Of a stretch of 45,489 nt of DNA, positions 21,086 through 29,265 are shown in pieces. The position numbers and the translations under genes are program-made. This stretch comes from Mycoplasmatales bacterium. GTDB lineage: Bacteria; Bacillota_I; Bacilli_A; Mycoplasmatales; JABAAY01. The DNA lies in assembly GCA_014238225.1 (NCBI GenBank), contig JABABL010000006.1, positions 1 through 45,489 of the forward strand, given 5' to 3'. Within the stretch, counting starts at the first letter, position 1. Each line of letters begins with the position of its first letter. The notes below the pieces were generated by a model. It was not told the origin of the DNA and did not search any database. It saw nothing but the letters and a program-made list of their open reading frames with translations.

Positions 21086-21664
21086 ATGTTAAATTTAATT
21101 GATTATGTAGATCTTAAAAAAGCATTGATTGAAATTTATACTAAACTTGGGATTGTGGAAGATGAATTAGTATTTATCTTACTTACGTATTCCAACAATC
21201 AAGAAAAAGGATTTAATATAAATGATGTTGTTAAGAAAATGTCTTGTTCAAAAATACAAGTTGATGCAATTCTTTCCCGTCTTATGAAAAGAAAAATTGT
21301 CAATCTGACTAAAAACAAAAGTAATAAAATAGTTTTAAATTATGAAATTTTAAGAAAGAAAATTATTGATTGTTTGAATATTCAAGCTCAAAATAACATG
21401 TCATTAACAATATTTCAGAAAATAAAAAAACTTTATGATTTTGAACCAGAAGAAAAACTTAAAAAGCACATTCAATACTTAATTAAGCAAGGGGTGACTG
21501 AACGTAAAGTACTAGATGCCATCAGTGCTTTGATTTTAGAAAACAAAGTAGTTAGCATTGAAACATTAAACACATATTTTTCGTACGATGTTTCAATTAA
21601 AGCAGATCAAAAAACAGACAAACTTAAAACCATTAAACTGACAAAAGTAAACTGATTAAAGTAA
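21086..21664 (+). CDS. DnaD-like replication protein
   Basis: A 192-residue protein. The N-terminal part (about 1-95) looks like the DnaD winged helix: LGIVEDELVFILLTYSNNQ, then VVKKMSCSKIQVDAILSRLMKRKIV. The C-terminal helical part resembles the DnaD/DnaB DDBH2 region (about 105-170) but is diverged. DnaD acts in DnaA-dependent helicase loading. The standard-code stop at 21653 is UGA; with Trp it extends three codons to TAA at 21662. The adjacent recU and gpsB supports this, since these cluster with dnaD in Bacillus. It overlaps recU tail to tail by 9 bases. Confidence 0.7.
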
Positions 21665-22153
21665 TTTAATAAAATTAATTATTCCTGGATATTCTATATT
21701 TAACACAACCCCAACTTTTTCCATTTTACTAAACGAAATATTTTTCATTTGTTTTGTTTTTTCTTCATTTATCCTGACTACATCTAATCAAAAAAATAAA
21801 TTTTTTTCATGCGAATAAATAAGTAAAAATGCTCTTCCACCATGATTATTGACTTTGTTTAAATACAACAATTGGTGCTCCTTAATATTAGATAATGGAA
21901 AACACTTTTTCTCTCAAGTTTCTTTGCATTCTATTTCCACATGTAATCCCTTGTACAATCCATAATAGTCAACAGTAGATTTGGAAGAAAAAATTGCTTT
22001 AGAAACATACTTAACATTTTTTAACTCACTGCTTTGTAATACTTTCAAGGGTGTTTCTTTTCTAGTGAAGATTGCTAAATCGTTAGTATTGTAAAAATCT
22101 ATGGTTTTATTAACGATTGTTTCAAGATACCTTCCTCTTTGCGACTGTTTCAT
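21656..22153 (-). CDS. recU: Holliday junction resolvase RecU
   Basis: Endonuclease resolving recombination intermediates. The N-terminus RGRYLETIVNKTIDFYN matches the RecU GxxFExxIN region. The catalytic core is STVDYYGLYKGLHVEIECKET, containing the PD-(D/E)XK residues Asp, Glu-x-Lys, and then the conserved tail WEKKCFPLSNIKEHQLLYL and GGRAFLLIYS. It is 165 aa, somewhat shorter than Bacillus RecU (about 200). Two UGA codons are Trp. TATTTT (22165-22160, minus strand) ends 6 bases before the ATG, a leaderless arrangement. Confidence 0.92.
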
Positions 22154-22202
22154 ACTAAAAAAATAGGATTTTCCAAAACAACTTTCAAAAAATATATGTC
22201 TG

Positions 22203-22211
22203 TGCTAAAAT
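22203..22211 (+). promoter_or_regulatory. Extended -10 for gpsB
   Basis: TGCTAAAAT (TGn plus TAAAAT at 22206-22211) lies 9 bases before the ATG at 22221. There is no Shine-Dalgarno. Confidence 0.4.
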
Positions 22212-22220
22212 TAACATGCT

Positions 22221-22583
22221 ATGAAAACCAAATTAAAAAAAGCACACTTTACTAGTGAAAATGTACTTAAAAAAGAATTTAAGGTTGCATACAAGGGTTA
22301 TGACGCTGACGATGTGGATGCTTTTCTCGATTTAATTTTGGATGACTATCATTCTTTTGAAGAGCAAACAGAGAGCTATTTAAGAGAAATTTTATCATTA
22401 AATGAAAAAAATGAACAGTTGAAAAAAAACATCAACAAATTGATTTTTCGTATTGATAAAATAGACACTGATAATAAAAATGATAAAAAACACACATCCG
22501 ATAGTGTCAGTGTTGACTTAATCGAAAGATTTTCGAGAATTGAAGGAATAGTATTAGGGAATAAAGACAAAAATAAAAAATAG
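22221..22583 (+). CDS. gpsB: DivIVA-domain cell-division protein GpsB
   Basis: A 120-residue protein. The N-terminal DivIVA domain reads FTSENVLKKEFKVAYKGYDADDVDAFLDLI, with the membrane-binding start and the YxxDDVDxFLD signature, followed by a coiled coil (YLREILSLNEKNEQLKKNINKL) and a short Lys-rich tail. GpsB links septum and peptidoglycan machinery in walled Firmicutes; a role in a wall-less mollicute is unclear. The RNase P RNA begins at its stop codon, the same neighbour as in Bacillus. Confidence 0.88.
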   Translation: MKTKLKKAHFTSENVLKKEFKVAYKGYDADDVDAFLDLILDDYHSFEEQTESYLREILSLNEKNEQLKKNINKLIFRIDKIDTDNKNDKKHTSDSVSVDLIERFSRIEGIVLGNKDKNKK

Positions 22584-22888
22584 AGATTATGACCAGTCGC
22601 TGTCTTTTTTAAAAAGGCAGAGGAAAGTCCGTACTCGCGCAATGAGCAGTGTTTGTGCGTAATGAAAGTTACGACGGGTGACCGATGGCGAATTGATGCC
22701 TAAAGCTTTGCTATGGCTAGATTCTGAAAGTGCAACAGAGACGAGTTTCTTGGAAACAAGGAAGTGGAACGATGTAAACCCCACAAGCGAGCAACCCAAA
22801 TAATGGTAGGGGCACCCTAACGGGTCACTAATGTGAAGATAAATGGCTGGACCTATTTTAGGTAACAGAATGCGGCTTACTAATCTCT
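22582..22888 (+). ncRNA. rnpB: RNase P RNA (ribonuclease P catalytic RNA)
   Basis: Catalytic RNA maturing tRNA 5' ends. The universal GAGGAAAGTCCG is at 22620-22631, and the ACAGARAC-like ACAGAGAC lies near 22735. The 3' part contains GGGTCACTAATGTG and ACAGAATGCGGCTTAC. The ends AGAGATTA (22582-22589) and TAATCTCT (22881-22888) pair to form helix P1 and are followed by a six-T run (22890-22895), so P1 may double as a terminator stem. It is about 307 nt. The 5' end overlaps the last two bases of the gpsB stop; the exact ends are inferred from the pairing. Confidence 0.93.
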
Positions 22889-22905
22889 ATTTTTTGTCTC
22901 AGGAA

Positions 22906-23418
22906 ATGAAAGACTTAAAATCAGCATTTAAAAAAGCAGAACACAAAAGGACAGAAAAATACCTAAGATATTTTTTCTATGCACTTATTTTACTTTTTTT
23001 AATTGTGACGTGAGCTATGGCGATTGAAATCCAAAGTTTTTATAATTTTAATAACACAACCAACACTTTTTTGTTGAGCTTTTTTAGTTATTTCTTAATA
23101 AGCTTTTTTAGTGTTTTTATTCTTACACTTACCGTTTCCATATACTTATGTAAATTTAAAAATAAGAAAAAAGCAGCCGATGTAATTTCTTATGTTGTTG
23201 TTTTTCTTATTGTGGTGGTTACTCTTGCGTTTCTAATTTACATTCTTAACTTGGTGTTTAGCTTTAATTCAACATTTGGAACAAATCCAATTAACTTGAG
23301 CATTTATAACAGAAGTCTCTACACGACAACAATTCTTCCCATCGGCATCACTTTAGTTATTTTAGGAATCATTGCGTCTGTTATTGGTATTTTTAATTTA
23401 AATTACAGAATAAAATAA
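22906..23418 (+). CDS. Hypothetical membrane protein, 170 aa
   Basis: Four hydrophobic segments at about residues 24-46, 55-85, 98-125 and 143-165 (for example YVVVFLIVVVTLAFLIYILN) follow a short Lys-rich cytoplasmic start (MKDLKSAFKKAEHKRTEKY). It is continuous only with the UGA at about 23011 as Trp. AGGA lies just before the ATG. It sits 17 bases after RNase P RNA and 19 before hpf. No family recognised. Confidence 0.75.
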
Positions 23419-23425
23419 TTTTTAC

Positions 23426-23431
23426 TATAAT
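23426..23431 (+). promoter_or_regulatory. Consensus -10 box for hpf, leaderless arrangement
   Basis: A perfect TATAAT at 23426-23431 is followed by exactly 6 bases and then the hpf ATG (23438). There is no Shine-Dalgarno. This is the clearest leaderless example in the window. Confidence 0.55.
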
Positions 23432-23437
23432 AGTCAT

Positions 23438-23725
23438 ATGAAAATAGAAATTAACTGCAAAAACATAAATTTAACACCCGATCTTCAGAGAACAATCGAT
23501 AAGAATACAGAAAAAATGGATAAATTAAAATTCTTTAGAGAAGAAGATGTACTTCATGTTGTAGCTAGAGAGTATAAGGAAAAATTGTACACCGTTACAT
23601 TAAATATTTTGAATAGAGGAGATAATTATAAATGCGAAGCTAGTCATGAATATTTAATTACTGCAACAAACATTGCATTTAAAAAACTTATTAATCAAGT
23701 TAGAAAACACAGAAGAACCCGTTAA
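23438..23725 (+). CDS. hpf: Ribosome hibernation-promoting factor (short HPF/YfiA type)
   Basis: A small ribosome-binding stationary-phase factor that blocks the decoding centre. The 95 residues match the S30AE domain: MKIEINCKNINLTPDLQRTIDKN, then YTVTLNILNRGDNYKCEASHEYLITATNIAFKKLINQVRKHR. The short form lacks the C-terminal dimerisation domain of long HPF, so it would not form 100S dimers by itself. It is preceded by a leaderless-type promoter and followed closely by pgsA. Confidence 0.9.
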   Translation: MKIEINCKNINLTPDLQRTIDKNTEKMDKLKFFREEDVLHVVAREYKEKLYTVTLNILNRGDNYKCEASHEYLITATNIAFKKLINQVRKHRRTR

Positions 23726-23734
23726 TCATTGTTA

Positions 23735-24451
23735 ATGGACAAAAAACAAAACTTTATTCACAATCTTCCAAATGCTTTAACACTATTTAGAATAGTTATA
23801 GCCTTTTTAATATTTATTTTGTCTTTTGTCTACATAGGCTTCTTATATAGTTCAGATAGTTTGAACGTTGCTTCTTACAATGATTTTAACTTAGACAGAC
23901 CTTTGTTTTTGGTGCTTTGAATATTTATTTTACTGCTGTTTATAGTGGGGGTTGTTACAGATTGACTAGATGGTTATATTGCTCGTAAATTCAATGTAGT
24001 GACGAAATTTGGAAAATTTTTAGATCCAATTGCTGACAAAATTTTAGTAAACGGTGTTTTAATATTTTTCAGTATCATTAGAGTTGTCCCAGCGTGAGTA
24101 ACGGTTCTCTTTATTGTAAGAGATATTTTTGTCAATGGAATGCGACTTGTTTTGGCTGAACAAAATATTGTTGTTTCGGCATCTAAATGGGGAAAAATTA
24201 AAACAGTTGCACAGTTCGTAGGTATAGTAGTTATTTTCCTTCTTTCTCCTATTTACGGGGTTAACATGGACGTTTTGGGAACAACAGGAACAATCCAATA
24301 TCGAACCGATGGCAGTTTTTGATTTCCATGGTTAACAAACATCCCACTCTTAATAGGTTTATTTTTCAGTTTGTTCAGCGGGACGTTGTATTTAAAATCG
24401 GGTTTTGTATCTTTAAAGGGAATAAGTGTTTTTAGTAGCAAGCAAAAGTAA
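23735..24451 (+). CDS. pgsA: CDP-diacylglycerol--glycerol-3-phosphate 3-phosphatidyltransferase
   Basis: Makes phosphatidylglycerol phosphate from CDP-diacylglycerol and glycerol-3-phosphate (supplied by GpsA at 18972). The CDP-alcohol phosphatidyltransferase motif is complete: [11 protein letters not shown] followed by [10 protein letters not shown], giving D-x2-DG-x2-AR-x8-G-x3-D-x3-D. The N-terminus [15 protein letters not shown] is family-typical, and there are five to six membrane segments. It is 238 aa, with an insertion near residues 30-60. ATG at 23735 is preferred to the in-frame TTG at 23729. The 3' end overlaps holA by 26 bases. Confidence 0.93.
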
Positions 24452-25406
24452 CTTTTGAATTCAAAAACAGATTGCAAAAATACAAAAAACAAAGAAAATA
24501 GATACATTTTTGTGAGAAAAATTCAATCTATCAGAAATTAAATTCTCAGATATAATTTCTGATTTACAAACCGTAGGAATGTTTGACGAAAGAAAATATA
24601 TAATTTTTGATAAATGTGAATTTTTACATCAAACAGAAAACCTATTTCAAAGCGATAAAGAAATTGCTGATTTTTTTAATTTTATCACTGCTACTAACGA
24701 TAGCAACACTATTGTTATTGTCGTTAGAGAGTTCCCCGTAATAGGTAATCAATATTGAGACAAAATTGTTCCGTTATCGCATAATTTATATGAGCAAGAA
24801 CTAACAGAAGAGTTTTTTTTCGATCTTTGCCACAGGTATGGAAAAACACACAAACTCACTTTTAATCAGAAGGCTATTTTTACCATGTATAAGCTGCTCC
24901 CACATGATCTAGATATTGTTTTAAGCGAATTAAACAAAATTGGTAATTATTTTCAAAGTAAAGACATACCTATTAGTAGTGAAAAAATAAAGGAAATTAT
25001 TTGCTATTATCCGCAAAACGATAGTAAAGATTTTTTAATATACCTGCTGACCAAAAATTTTAAACATATGAAAAATATTATTGATAAACTACAACATTTT
25101 GGAATCGAAAATTCTAGTTTTATAAATCACATTTATAATTCGTGAAAAACAATTTTTCAAATCAAAGTATTATCCAAAAAGTCTAACACTAGCATTATGA
25201 TTAGTAGGAAATTGTTTATTCCAGAGCATGAAGTTAAAGAATTAATGAAAATCGTCTCTGACTTTTCGATTGAGTTTTTAACCAAAATTAGAGATTTAAT
25301 TCTAATCGTTGAAAGAGATTCTAGAACAAATAATGAAGGAAATAAAACTTTTAGATTTTCATCGTTAAATTTATTTATAATCAATAGGAACGAAATTCAT
25401 GAATAA
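24426..25406 (+). CDS. holA: DNA polymerase III subunit delta
   Basis: Clamp-loader subunit that opens the sliding clamp. The frame begins at a GTG (24426) inside pgsA, with AAAGGG at 24415-24420 as Shine-Dalgarno 5 bases upstream. This start gives [16 protein letters not shown], matching the family's xYLxxGxxxFLI start. LQTVGMFDERKYIIFDKCEFL is the conserved DnaX-contact region, and the helical C-terminus contains KNFKHMKNIIDKL and FTKIRDLIL-like helices. It is 326 aa with four UGA=Trp codons. It is followed by rpsT two genes on, the Firmicutes holA-rpsT neighbourhood. Confidence 0.85.
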
Positions 25407-26721
25407 AATTTATATTGAAATCAGAAACTCGATACTTGGCATTTTTGACAATTATCTTTTGAATGCTGCTATCAAAAGAGATCAAGAATTATTAGGAGCA
25501 GTGTTAAAAAGTTTGGGTTGTTTATACTACATCGAGACAGAATATTCAGATGTTATTACAAAGAAATACTTTAAAAAGATCTCAAATTTTATAGCAACTT
25601 TTTTAAGACATGAAATTGATGTTCCTTCGTTTAACAACGAAAAAATGGATGAAGATGAAATAGTTGCAACACATAACTTTTTATATGTGTACATCAAAAA
25701 TATATACAAATTGTCAAAATCTTCCTTTTGCAAAGAATTATCCAAAGCAGAAATAGAACGTATTTTTAGCGGAAAGAACAAAGATTCATTTGATTTTGAT
25801 TCCAAAACAAGCAGCATTGATGCTGAAAAAACAACTATATTGAGACCAGCAGGTGAACAACCTTACAACCGTCCTTCCAACATTCCAACAGGAAGTGGAT
25901 ATAGTGAAAATGAAAACGAAGTTTTAATTAAAAATGCTCAGGGAAGCATAGTACTAAATACAAATTTTTACCCTTATGATAAAAAACCTAAAATCGTTCC
26001 AATTTTAAAAACTATTTTTGCTAGCATTAGTGCTCTTATTTCTGTGTTCTTTTTTATAACTTTGATATTTTACATTGCTGCGCAAACACTTTTAGCGCCG
26101 CTTGATACTGCCGGGATGAATGTTAATTTTATAACCGCATATTTGTGACCAGCATTTGAAAGTCTGATTTTTGGTTATTTTGCCTTTGTATTTTTCAAGC
26201 CAACTAAAATAAGTCGAACAAAATACACCATTTCTATTCTCTGAGGAGTTTTCATAATAATGAATTGTATTTTCAGTATTTTAATAGTTGCGATACCTAC
26301 AGGCCAAGAGTTTTTTCGTCAATCCGCAGATGCTAACCCACAAGAAATGTCAACAATTACAGGATTTAATGTTATAAATATTCTTTTATTGATTTCCATA
26401 GTTGCATCTATCTTAGTAATTGGAGTAACAATGTTGAACAATCCAAAAATTAATAGAGAAAAACTAATGAAGTTGGTTGAAGGACAAAACCAACGTAATA
26501 ATTTTCCAAACCCATTCAATAATTTTGGTCCTCCTCCATCCGCACCTCCACCTTCTACGAGAAATGAAAATAAGGAAGTAGAACAAAAGACTTCTGAAAA
26601 ACCAAAAAAAAGTCCTAAAAAAACTTTAGATCCTAAATCTGACAGCAAAAGCAAGTCACCAATATCTAAAAAAAGTTCCGTCATTAAAAAAGAGAATAAT
26701 AAAAAATCTGATAAAAATTAG
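25399..26721 (+). CDS. Large hypothetical membrane protein with Pro/Lys-rich tail
   Basis: 440 aa. Residues 1-195 are soluble and mostly helical with a polar linker. Four membrane segments lie at about 200-230, 248-268, 276-300 and 318-342. The C-terminal 95 residues are disordered, with a proline run (PPPSAPPPS) and then a Lys/Ser-rich tail, all predicted on the cytoplasmic side. Two UGA codons are Trp. The start overlaps holA by 8 bases, so it is in the same operon. I recognise no family; the tail could bind nucleic acid or ribosomes but that is speculation. Confidence 0.75.
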
Positions 26722-26722
26722 A

Positions 26723-26977
26723 TTATTTTAAAGAAGCTAAATGTTTTGCTAATCTCGATTTTTTACGAGAAGCGGTATTTTTTTTGTAAACGCCTTTTGT
26801 AACAGAAGCGTCTATTTTCTTTTGTGCGTAGTTAAAAATTTCTAAAGCGTCTTTTTTCTTTGTTTGTGCTAAAGTATTTTTTATACACGTTTTGATTTCG
26901 GATTTAATGCTTTTGTTTTTAGCTTCGCTTTTAGCGTTTGTCTTGGTTCTTTTAATTTTCGATTTAATTTGTGGCAT
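26723..26977 (-). CDS. rpsT: 30S ribosomal protein S20 (bS20)
   Basis: A primary 16S rRNA-binding protein made of three long helices. The 84 residues are very basic, starting MPQIKSKIKRTKTNAKSEAKNKS (family: MANIKSxxKRxxTxxKxxxxN) and ending with GVYKKNTASRKKSRLAKHL, the conserved KGxxHKNxAARxKSRL region. The last base lies one base from the end of the opposite-strand gene at 26721. Neighbouring holA is conserved in Firmicutes. Confidence 0.94.
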   Translation of the reverse strand: MPQIKSKIKRTKTNAKSEAKNKSIKSEIKTCIKNTLAQTKKKDALEIFNYAQKKIDASVTKGVYKKNTASRKKSRLAKHLASLK

Positions 26978-26987
26978 AAGTCTTTTA

Positions 26988-26993
26988 ATTATA
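26988..26993 (-). promoter_or_regulatory. -10 box for rpsT
   Basis: TATAAT on the minus strand lies 10 bases upstream of the rpsT ATG, leaving a leader of about 3-4 bases without a Shine-Dalgarno. Confidence 0.45.
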
Positions 26994-27025
26994 TTAAATT
27001 AATTTCAAAATGGGTAATTATTTAA

Positions 27026-27052
27026 TATAATTTAATTTAGAACACTAAGGAG
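27026..27052 (+). promoter_or_regulatory. -10 box and ribosome binding site for the 27057 gene
   Basis: TATAAT at 27026-27031 and AAGGAG at 27047-27052. The spacing favours the second of two adjacent ATG codons (27057, 4 bases after AAGGAG) over the first (27054, 1 base after). Confidence 0.55.
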
Positions 27053-27056
27053 TATG

Positions 27057-27362
27057 ATGAACGACAACAAATCAAACAAAAATAATGAAACAGAAGCAGC
27101 CCCTCTAAAACAGGTAGTAAGAGGACTTACTGATGCAAGCCTAGGGGTGGTTAATTTATTCAAGAGCACAGTTAAGGCAACTACAAAGTGAGCCAAAAAA
27201 AATCACGTAAAGGAAAAAGCTTTAGTAGTTAAAGATAAAACCATGGATTTTTCTAGAAGCACGCAAGATAAAATCAAGCACAAAACAGAGGACATCAAAG
27301 AAAAAAACCGCATAAAGAAATCTCAAAAAGCTGCGAAGAAACAAGAAAAACAGGATAAATAG
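27057..27362 (+). CDS. Hypothetical basic protein, 101 aa
   Basis: A Lys-rich, soluble protein (about a quarter Lys) with an N-terminal Asn/Lys segment and an amphipathic middle (VVRGLTDASLGVVNLFKSTV). A long charged helix forms the C-terminal half (KDKTMDFSRSTQDKIKHKTE). It needs one UGA as Trp. The good Shine-Dalgarno and own promoter support a real gene. The alternative start at 27054 adds one Met. It could associate with nucleic acid or membrane surface, but no family is recognised. The next gene follows after 5 bases. Confidence 0.65.
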
Positions 27363-27367
27363 GTATT

Positions 27368-27589
27368 GTGAAAAACACACCTTTACCAAAGAAAATAAAA
27401 AAAACCCAAGAAGTACCTAATACAACACCTTATCCGGTACAGTTAGACGTTGATGTTATATACACAGAGGAGCACAAAAATCACGCTCCTAACAAAGTTT
27501 ACAAATTTAAAACCAAATTAAGTAACAGTTATAAAAAAAATCAAAAACTAATTAAAAAATTGGAAAACATTTTAGAAGAAATTGAATAA
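27368..27589 (+). CDS. Hypothetical protein, 73 aa
   Basis: A GTG-initiated small basic protein (MKNTPLPKKIKKTQEVPN) with a probable C-terminal helix (SYKKNQKLIKKLENILEEI). The final TAA shares its last A with the ATG of the next gene, and the gene begins 5 bases after the preceding stop, so it fits a tightly packed operon. No motif is recognised. Confidence 0.55.
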   Translation: MKNTPLPKKIKKTQEVPNTTPYPVQLDVDVIYTEEHKNHAPNKVYKFKTKLSNSYKKNQKLIKKLENILEEIE

Positions 27590-28230
27590 TGCCTGAGAAA
27601 AAAAGGAAGTCACGCCGAATAAAAGTTTGGATGAGTGGGAAAGGAATTCAACCCAAAAAAAGGTTTTGTATTACTAATGTAATTTTCATTGCCGTTATTT
27701 TTGGTTTTTGAATTATAAGCAGTACAGTTTCGCTAACGGCACTAATTGTATTATTTAGCGAATACATAGCGGTGCCCAACAACACAGGGAGTGTTCTTTT
27801 TTTTCTTAATGTTTTTGTTTTAAACTTGTTAGTTTATTGAATTGTTTCATCAGCCTTGTTTTATTACATGTTAAATATTTTGAGACATAATTTTTTCTTT
27901 TTAACAAAAAAAGTTGACCATCTGAAAGAGGGTACCATACTTAAACTTCAATCAACTGTTTTCCTGTATTTAATTTTAAATGCATTGTGAATACCCATTA
28001 TGTTCACAACATTTCAAGAGGAAGCCGTAAGAGCAATAAATGAAGCTAATGCGATTAGCGGGAGCACAAGTCAATTTGGGATTTCTCTAGCACGTTCGTT
28101 CAGTTATGTATTTCTGTCATTTCATGTAGTTGATGTTTTACTTGCACTTGGATTATTAATTAATAATATTTTTGAAAAAACCGATATTTCAATAAGTGAA
28201 ACATTGAGTCAGAAAGAAAGCAAAATTTAA
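27589..28230 (+). CDS. Hypothetical four-helix membrane protein, 213 aa
   Basis: An Arg/Lys-rich start (MPEKKRKSRRIKVW) is followed by membrane segments at about residues 25-57, 64-94, 122-143 and 165-193. It depends on three UGA=Trp codons (FGFWIIS, LLVYWIV, NALWIPI). Upstream and downstream junctions are both TAATG, so it is translationally coupled to the genes on each side. The function is unknown. Confidence 0.75.
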
Positions 28231-28346
28231 TGGAAACAGCATACATAATACTGGCAATTTTTCTATTTGTCTTTTCCATTCACCGAATAGTTAGTGTGGT
28301 AGCAGTTATTTCTTACTTCATTTTGTTTGTAACCGAAAATGAGTAA
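28230..28346 (+). CDS. 38-residue single-pass membrane microprotein
   Basis: METAYIILAIFLFVF begins one continuous hydrophobic helix, with a single His-Arg in the middle (IHRIVSVVAVI) and an acidic end (TENE). The ATG is formed by the preceding stop (TAATG), and the TAA at 28344 lies inside the start region of fmt (ATG at 28339). Exact coupling at both ends argues for real translation rather than chance. Too short for family recognition; it may partner the membrane protein encoded just upstream. Confidence 0.55.
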   Translation: METAYIILAIFLFVFSIHRIVSVVAVISYFILFVTENE

Positions 28347-29265
28347 CTTTGTTTTTATAGGTACCGGAGTTTTTGCCGGACAAATTGTCCAAGGGTTGAT
28401 AAAAAGTGGCCACAAACCAGAGTTAATTATTTCTAAAACTTCGTCTCCTAAAGAAGGCAAACAAAATAGTGTTAGGAAAATTGCTTTGGAGAATAAAATC
28501 CCTTTTTTGGAGTGTCAAAGTAATTCAGAATTTAAAGTCATTATAAAAGCCATGCCTGCTAATCCAGATAAGTTTGCAATATTGTGTTCCTTTGGTCTGA
28601 TTATTTCATCAGATGTCATTAGTTTTTTCAATAAAAGGGTATACAACGTTCATCCTAGTCTGTTGCCAAAGTATCGTGGTTCTAATCCAATATGCTCTGC
28701 CATAATGAAAAACGAATTTAGAACCGGTATTTCAATTATTCTTCTAAATGAAAAAATGGATGCCGGCAACATCATCTACCAAAGATCCATTACCATAGAG
28801 GAAAATGATGATTATGAAATTGTTAGTAGTAAATTATTGAAAATAACAAATGATTTTCTTCGCGAAGAATGAAAAAGCATCGCAGATTTTGAAAGTGATG
28901 GCATGGAACAAAATCATGAATTAGCTACTTTTACTTCCAAGATTTCAAAGGATTCAAGAAAAATTTATTGAAATAATAGTTCTATCGAAATAAAGAATTT
29001 AATTAGATCATTGCCACCCACTGATAGGGCGTTCACATATTGAAATGAGAAAATGATATTTTTTGAAAATGTGTCTGTTTCAAGCGAAAGTCCCAACATA
29101 CCTTTCGGTGTTGTTTTTAATGTATCAAAAAAATCCTTTCAAGTAAAGTGTGGCCAAAACAGTATTTTGATTCCCAACATAATGATAGAAGGTAAAAAAA
29201 TGAATAAGTTCGGTGATTTTTTAAACGGACATAAAGAATTTCAAGATGGAGAAAAATTTGGATAA
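28339..29265 (+). CDS. fmt: Methionyl-tRNA formyltransferase
   Basis: Formylates initiator Met-tRNA using 10-formyl-THF, tying initiation to the folate pool that ThyA and FolA serve. FVFIGTGVFAGQIVQGLI is the N-terminal Rossmann region. The catalytic block is YNVHPSLLPKYRGSNPI, with the essential His, followed by TGISIILLNEKMDAGNIIYQ with the conserved Asp. The C-terminal tRNA-binding barrel is diverged. It is 308 aa with several UGA=Trp codons. It overlaps the microprotein by 8 bases and lepA by 20. Confidence 0.95.

Noticed and set aside
21656-21664. Tail-to-tail overlap of the DnaD-like gene and recU as a special signal
   Set aside because: The shared TTAAAGTAA simply supplies a stop on each strand; similar convergent overlaps occur at 5466-5479 and 15670-15684, so it reflects compactness.
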